NCBI GenBank assembly: GCA_002348535.1 | Contig: DEBL01000171.1 | Span: forward strand, 1-24,051 | Source: Deltaproteobacteria bacterium UBA2957 | GTDB taxonomy: Bacteria > Myxococcota_A > UBA796 | Reading direction: 5' to 3' | DNA length: 24,051 nt | Shown here: one piece after another, positions 19,562-24,051 of the stretch | How the letters are laid out: each line of letters begins with the position of its first letter | How positions within the stretch are numbered: position 1 is the stretch's first letter | Notes under the pieces: generated by a model | Seen by the model: only the letters and a program-made list of their open reading frames with translations | Told to the model about the DNA's origin: nothing | Database searches by the model: none | Made by a program: the position numbers and the translations under genes

Positions 19562-22480
19562 ATGCAGACTGCCGCCGCTGATCCGTTTCAGTCCCTTCTA
19601 AACGTTGTCGATCGATACCGAAACGACGTCCACAACCTCCGCGCTCCGGCCACAGAGGACGCTTTCGAGTCGGCTCGGTCCAACCTGAATCACCCAATTC
19701 CGCGTTCATTGATGCGGTTTTTGCATCGTTGGAATGGCGCAGTTCTGTTTCGAGGTGTGTTGCAGATTCGTTCTGTAAATGAGCTCGCACCGGCTGCCGA
19801 GCATGTACCCAATGTGATCGTATTTGCCGATGGGCCCATGGAATCCGACCACTGGGCATATGCTCCCGATGCACACGGCGAAGCCATCTTCGGTCGGTGG
19901 ACTGGCACCTTGTTCGAGCCTCTCCACGATGACTTTGAATCTTGGCTCTCGGCGACCATTCAAATTTTGGACAACAACATTCGGGATCCGGAGGCGCGAT
20001 TCAAGACTCGGCTCGAGGCCGACCCGAACTCGGGCTTCTTGTTGCTCCAATTGGCAGAGCGATTGCTTGCCAACGGGAAGACAGATGCTGCCGTCGAACG
20101 ATTGCGGCAAGCTACCGCAGCGCACCCCAGCATGATGGCTGCGTGGGAGCGCCTTGGAGTCGCCCTTTTGAGCAGCGACCAAGGGCAGGCCAGATGGGCC
20201 CTGCTGAAGGCCTTTCGGGGGGCACGACTTCCTCAGGTCATTCCAACGGTATTTCAGCCTTCATCCACCTTGGTGACCACCCTCGCATCGCTCTTTCCCA
20301 AGGGTGACGACGCGTGGGAGCGGGAACTCACTCACTTTTTGAATGAGGCAGTCACCGATGTTGGGTCATACGAAGAACTCACCACGGTCGAACTGGCGGG
20401 TGTTGCGCTCGCTCAAGTCCACCTCGAGCGCCAAGATCGAACCCAAGCCCACGGTGTACTGGTTGACCTCTTGGAACGCGCACGTGGATTCCAACTGCGT
20501 GGTCCCATGCCCGAAGCAACGCTGTTGCTCGCTCGAATTGAGGTCGATCTCGGACATCATGACGATGCAGAGCGACGACTTCGGACCCTCCGCTATGACC
20601 CCCGACCCACATCCGACCGCGCACGATTGCTCCTTGGCACCATCGCAACATCGCGCCAAGAACCTTGGTGTGAGTCGATCCTGAATGAGTGTCTCGCGCA
20701 CATGACCCGACCCTGCGACCGAAGTGAGGCGCTGCTGATGCTGGGGGAGCGGCGACTGCTTCGCGAACAGTACACAGAAGCCAAAGCCGCATTCGATGAG
20801 GCCCTTTCCATCGCACGCGCCGGCGAACTGAGTGACCTCCGTGCGCAGGCCCTGCTGGGCCTCGGTGATGTGCTTCGATTAACCGGAGACTACGGTGCGG
20901 CGGCCGAAACCTACCAACAAGCGCGCGGAATCGCCGGGGACAACGCCGAGTTGCTTCAGCGGGTTCTGATTCGTCGCGGGGACTTGTTCCGACTGCAAGG
21001 GAACACCGAGCGAGCGATGCAAGATTATGAGCGTGCTGCAAGCGAGTACAACCGGCTTGGGCTGCCGATTCGCGAAGCTTGGGCACGGCTGCGAATGGCG
21101 CAAGCCGGCTACGCAGGGGCCGCAGAAGAGGCCCACGCCCTCTTCAAGTCCGTGGACCACGCCGCTGGCGTGGCAGCATCCGATGCAATTGCTGGGCAAC
21201 CGGCTCGGTCTTTGGATTGGCACTTAAATCGCTCCGCCGACCACTCTCGAGATCGGTGGAATGCGCAACGGGCTCGGCCGCCACTGACACGAGCCGATGC
21301 CGAACGCCCCGAGAGGCGCATCGGTGCGCATCGAATGGCAATCGCAGCGTGCAGCACCGCCGTGGTCGACGTGCTTCGGTCAGAGATCGACGCACTGGCC
21401 AAGAGCATTGATCTGAGCAGCCCTCGAAGTACCGATCCAAATGTCTCTCGATTCGTCGCTGCAACCGATCTAATGAGTGCCCACCGTTCGTATGAGGCCG
21501 CGGACGCATTGCTTCATCATCTTCTCCGCGTCAAGCCCGGGGGAATTGCCAAGCGGGCGTTGGTGGGAGCAATGGCTAGATCACCCAATGCCGCCCTCGT
21601 GGACGGATTGCTGGAAGCGCTCGATACATCCTCGGACCCTCAGGCTTTGGCCAACGCCATCGAAGTCCTCGGTCTCCGACGCGAGCCGCTCGCCATCGAG
21701 CCACTCAAAACGATGGTGGGCCCCGGAAACAACCCCACTGGACGCAAGGCAGCAATCGTGTCCCTCGGCCGCATTGGCGACATGTCATCCATCGACCACC
21801 TGCTGCCCTCCCTCGAAGAGCCCGAACTCGCAGAGGAAACCTCGGTCGCTTTGCTGCTCCTCGGCGAATGGCAAGGTGTGGATTACCAAGCACAATCGCT
21901 GGCATCTCAGCGCCCGGGAATGACCCGCTCGCTCGGAGAAATCGTAGGACGCTACGGCGGTCCGAACTACCTCCTTCTTCTCTTCCGGAGTGCAGAACTC
22001 GAAGGACCGGCAGGCCTTGGAGCGCTTCAAGGGCTTGGCTATCTGGGAGATCCGCGAGCAGTCACCCGACTGATCGAGGCCACAGCAAGCCGCGATCCAG
22101 CCCGAGTGCGCGTAGCGTCGGGCTCACTTGAGTTGATCACGGGTCATCATGAAGACCCTGAAGAGAGTCTCCTTCGCAATCGCTGGACCCAATGGTGGGA
22201 AGAACACAAGAACCATTTCGAGGACGGCTTCCGGTATCGCCATGGTCGCCTGATGGACCCGGGCCTGCTCATCGATCGTTTGTCTCACGACGACCCCATG
22301 GTGCGGCGCTCGACCTACGATGAACTGGTGATCGCGACCGGTCAGCGGCTTCCCTTCGATGCCGAGGGTCCGTACCGCGTCCAGACCATGCACATCACCA
22401 ATTGGCGCCAGTGGTGGATGGAGACCAAAGAGGCTTTTCCTGCCGGTCGGTGGACCTTCCACGGCGAACAAATCGGCTGA
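19562..22480 (+). CDS. SUKH-TPR-HEAT repeat protein
   Basis: This is a large soluble 972-residue protein without signal peptide or membrane segment. Residues about 35-140 match the SUKH (SMI1/KNR4) fold: LNHPIPRSLMRFLHRWNGAVL, then VIVFADGP, HWAYAPDAHGEAIF and the closing DDFESWLSATIQIL. Residues 150-560 are tetratricopeptide-type helical repeats (for example SGFLLLQLAERLLANGKTDAA and ALLGLGDVLRLTGDYGAAAETY). Residues 660-870 are HEAT/PBS-lyase repeats (AIEVLGLRREPLAIEPL, KAAIVSLGRIGDMSSIDHLLPSL). The last 100 residues hold two Trp-rich units, RWTQWWEEHK and WRQWWMETK. SUKH domains occur as immunity proteins and as adaptors. The repeats suggest a protein-interaction scaffold. It stands alone: its start is 130 bp after leuS, and the next gene converges. 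Function unknown. Confidence 0.85.
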   Translation: MQTAAADPFQSLLNVVDRYRNDVHNLRAPATEDAFESARSNLNHPIPRSLMRFLHRWNGAVLFRGVLQIRSVNELAPAAEHVPNVIVFADGPMESDHWAYAPDAHGEAIFGRWTGTLFEPLHDDFESWLSATIQILDNNIRDPEARFKTRLEADPNSGFLLLQLAERLLANGKTDAAVERLRQATAAHPSMMAAWERLGVALLSSDQGQARWALLKAFRGARLPQVIPTVFQPSSTLVTTLASLFPKGDDAWERELTHFLNEAVTDVGSYEELTTVELAGVALAQVHLERQDRTQAHGVLVDLLERARGFQLRGPMPEATLLLARIEVDLGHHDDAERRLRTLRYDPRPTSDRARLLLGTIATSRQEPWCESILNECLAHMTRPCDRSEALLMLGERRLLREQYTEAKAAFDEALSIARAGELSDLRAQALLGLGDVLRLTGDYGAAAETYQQARGIAGDNAELLQRVLIRRGDLFRLQGNTERAMQDYERAASEYNRLGLPIREAWARLRMAQAGYAGAAEEAHALFKSVDHAAGVAASDAIAGQPARSLDWHLNRSADHSRDRWNAQRARPPLTRADAERPERRIGAHRMAIAACSTAVVDVLRSEIDALAKSIDLSSPRSTDPNVSRFVAATDLMSAHRSYEAADALLHHLLRVKPGGIAKRALVGAMARSPNAALVDGLLEALDTSSDPQALANAIEVLGLRREPLAIEPLKTMVGPGNNPTGRKAAIVSLGRIGDMSSIDHLLPSLEEPELAEETSVALLLLGEWQGVDYQAQSLASQRPGMTRSLGEIVGRYGGPNYLLLLFRSAELEGPAGLGALQGLGYLGDPRAVTRLIEATASRDPARVRVASGSLELITGHHEDPEESLLRNRWTQWWEEHKNHFEDGFRYRHGRLMDPGLLIDRLSHDDPMVRRSTYDELVIATGQRLPFDAEGPYRVQTMHITNWRQWWMETKEAFPAGRWTFHGEQIG

Positions 22481-22491
22481 TGAACCCATCC

Positions 22492-22517
22492 GGGTGACCA
22501 CGACTCGGTGGTCACCC
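22492..22517. terminator. Bidirectional stem-loop between convergent genes
   Basis: GGGTGACCAC (22492-22501) pairs perfectly with GTGGTCACCC (22508-22517) around a 6-nt loop, in the 60-bp gap between two convergent stops. No T-run follows on either strand, so it is a strong hairpin of terminator type but not a canonical intrinsic terminator. Confidence 0.65.
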
Positions 22518-22540
22518 TACTCAACGTCATCGGGGTAGGG

Positions 22541-24051
22541 CTACCGCCACGTGGTGATGGTGATGAATCCGTTTCCTGCGTTGGTGCCTCCGGTCAGCCA
22601 CCCTTCCGGGTCGTCGTTGAATGAACCGCCACCACCGCCACCGTGTCCGTTGCTCGAACCGGAGCCTCCACCACTGTATCCGCCGCCGCCACCGCCACCG
22701 TAGTTGCCGCCGCAGCCACCGCCACCAAAGCCGCCTGCACCGTGGTGGGGACCGTTCGGTCCACCGGCTGCACCCGAGGTAAACGAGCGTGCAATTTCAT
22801 CGCCGCAAGCACCACAGTGGATCCCTGAGTCTCCCGATGGCGAGTTACCGTCACCAAAGAAGCCTGCGCCGCCGCGGCCCGAGTTGTGGCCTCCACCCGT
22901 GGCGCCTTCACCCGATACTCCTCCATAGCCCCAGCCCGGCCCCAAACCATCGGCCCCATTCTCGCTGACGACCGCATCGACCCCCCCTGAGACTGCACCG
23001 CCACCGCCACCGCCACCAACAGCCACGAAGGGGAGGCCTGCCGCAACGAGGAAGGTTCCGCCCCCTCCGCCTGTGCTGGCGCCAGTGTGACCACCCGATG
23101 AGGTGGCGGTACTGGGCTGTTGCCCAACGACCAAGTCAAGCGGTTGTCCGGGGTACACCTCAAACATTCCGCCGCCACAGGCACCAAGGCCGCCCGCTCC
23201 AGCGCTGCCATTTCCACCCTGAGCACCGCAGGCCTCAACTTCAATCAGGTACACAAAGTCGGGTACATTCCACCCTTCCATGGACTCTGTGACATCGAAG
23301 GTGAACACCTCTGCCGGCGCAAGACAATCCATGGGCCCAACATCCGGGTCGGCATCATCGCAGTCGTCGTCGCAACTCGAGTACCCATCGCCGTCGGCAT
23401 CCACCGTACTTCGAGTGGGGTCCCCATCGTCACAGTCGATGCCCGCCAACGAGCCATCGCAATCGCCATCATCAATGATGGCGCCAAGGTCCGGGCTCGA
23501 GTCATCGCAATCGGCTGCCGTCAACACCCCGTCGCAATCTGCATCGGTCAGCGCCGTCGTCGACGTCGCATCGGTGTCATCGCAGTCGTCATCGACGAGA
23601 ACGCCATCGCAATCCGAGTCGGTCCAGACACTCCCAAGGCTGGCGTCCGTATCGTCGCAATCATCGGTCGCCACGATACCATCGCAGTCGAGATCGCCCT
23701 CCACGGAGCCAACGGCGGCATCAAAGTCATCGCAGTCTTCGATCGTTGCGATTCCATCGCAGTCCCGGTCATCCAGCACGGCCCCGATGTCCGGATCGGT
23801 GTCGTCACAATCGGCCGACACGGGAACGCCATCCGAGTCCGCGTCGTCTGGATCTCCGCCGGGGTCAGGTTCGACAGATTCGGCGCAATCGGGCGCGCCC
23901 TCGCATCCAGGGTCGTCGCAATCGAACAAGCCGTTTCGATCGTTATCCGCTCCATCTGCACACTCACCGGGGTCATCGCCTTCGTATTCTCCCGAGTCAT
24001 CGGCACCACCGCCGGGAACTCCGTCCTCGCCGTCGGCACCCGGGGCTCCGT
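22541..24051 (-). CDS. MopE-type DCDD-repeat surface protein with a glycine-rich domain (5' end outside window)
   Basis: The frame is open to the right edge, so the N-terminus is missing; the ATG at 23929 is internal. In order there is a collagen-like stretch (GAPGADGEDGVPGG), the Cys/Asp motif CADGADNDRNGLFDCDDPGC, about six 25-residue repeats with DCDD and DCDG (MopE/thrombospondin-3-like, probably Ca-binding and disulfide-linked), and then a domain of about 240 residues. That domain begins FTFDVTESMEGW and contains EVEACGAQGGNG, long Gly runs and the ending GNGFITITTWR. It matches the ALK/LTK-type glycine-rich fold. Repeats of this kind are typical of secreted or surface proteins of Myxococcota. 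It converges with the SUKH-TPR-HEAT gene across a strong stem-loop. Adhesion or matrix function is inferred. Confidence 0.88.
   Translation of the reverse strand, partial: GAPGADGEDGVPGGGADDSGEYEGDDPGECADGADNDRNGLFDCDDPGCEGAPDCAESVEPDPGGDPDDADSDGVPVSADCDDTDPDIGAVLDDRDCDGIATIEDCDDFDAAVGSVEGDLDCDGIVATDDCDDTDASLGSVWTDSDCDGVLVDDDCDDTDATSTTALTDADCDGVLTAADCDDSSPDLGAIIDDGDCDGSLAGIDCDDGDPTRSTVDADGDGYSSCDDDCDDADPDVGPMDCLAPAEVFTFDVTESMEGWNVPDFVYLIEVEACGAQGGNGSAGAGGLGACGGGMFEVYPGQPLDLVVGQQPSTATSSGGHTGASTGGGGGTFLVAAGLPFVAVGGGGGGGAVSGGVDAVVSENGADGLGPGWGYGGVSGEGATGGGHNSGRGGAGFFGDGNSPSGDSGIHCGACGDEIARSFTSGAAGGPNGPHHGAGGFGGGGCGGNYGGGGGGGYSGGGSGSSNGHGGGGGGSFNDDPEGWLTGGTNAGNGFITITTWR
23366..23815 (-). repeat. 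Coding tandem repeat of 75 bp (25 residues)
   Basis: Five successive units are exactly 25 residues from one xDCDD to the next, each with a second DxDCDG motif in its middle. A sixth unit is one residue shorter and replaces the inner Cys by DGDGY. At DNA level the units share GTCGTCGCAATC-like segments but have diverged, so the period is kept at protein level. Confidence 0.85.

Noticed and set aside
20379..21086. 235-residue minus-strand ORF within the TPR region
   Set aside because: Arg/His/Ala-rich composition typical of antisense frames in GC-rich genes; the TPR frame is convincing.
22594..23244. 216-residue alternative minus-strand frame in the glycine-rich region
   Set aside because: It is the Ala/Val/Arg-rich shifted frame of GGN-rich codons; the glycine frame continues smoothly from the DCDD repeats.
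23366..23815. CRISPR-like or non-coding tandem repeat
   Set aside because: The 75-bp period is a multiple of three, the frame is open throughout and similarity is conserved at protein level, so it is a coding repeat.
1..24051. tRNA, rRNA, transposase or integrase genes
   Set aside because: I looked for cloverleaf-like segments, terminal repeats and transposase motifs and saw none; a covariance-model search would be needed to exclude small RNAs.

Overview
The window is about 24 kb of gene-dense, moderately GC-rich bacterial chromosome with no mobile element, CRISPR array, rRNA or tRNA that I could find. Three things point to a Myxococcota-like or other former deltaproteobacterial lineage, probably uncultured: a bactofilin gene in an operon with parAB; a surface protein with MopE-type DCDD repeats and a Cys/Asp-rich DND.NGLFDCDDPGC motif; and many large proteins of unknown function. 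This placement is an inference from gene content, not from a phylogenetic marker.

Region 1 (1-3.5 kb). The 3' end of a gene for an Ig/cadherin-like domain protein converges on a tightly overlapping minus-strand operon parA-parB-bactofilin-uridine kinase (3073 down to 416). Upstream of parA lies the only long gene-free stretch, 431 bp. It holds a good sigma70-type promoter for parA, a split palindrome whose arms equal the two halves of a parS site, and an array of GGAACAC direct repeats.

Region 2 (3.5-11.3 kb). A plus-strand trio (polytopic GT-C-like membrane protein, membrane-anchored family 2 glycosyltransferase, coiled-coil membrane protein) sits between parA and the minus-strand pair mnmG-rsmG. 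In many bacteria mnmG-rsmG-parA-parB are contiguous, so the trio looks like an insertion into that locus. A second GT-C-like membrane protein of almost the same length diverges from mnmG, and a small two-helix membrane ORF overlaps its 3' end.

Region 3 (11.3-16.6 kb). A plus-strand operon (membrane protein, RluA/RluD-type pseudouridine synthase, exported protein) converges on a minus-strand operon: 2-hydroxyacid dehydrogenase, WYL-domain regulator, unknown 310-residue protein. The genes in the latter overlap by 1-4 bp.

Region 4 (16.6-24 kb). A divergent control region with two perfect inverted repeats, one framing the -10 box, drives a 64-residue membrane protein and leuS. A 972-residue SUKH-TPR-HEAT protein follows. 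A strong stem-loop separates it from the convergent 3' part of a large surface protein in which 25-residue DCDD calcium-type repeats are fused to an ALK/LTK-like glycine-rich domain.

The recognisable housekeeping functions are chromosome segregation and scaffolding (ParA, ParB, bactofilin), tRNA and rRNA modification (MnmG, RsmG, pseudouridine synthase), pyrimidine salvage and leucyl-tRNA charging. The accessory genes concern the envelope and surface, or are of unknown function.
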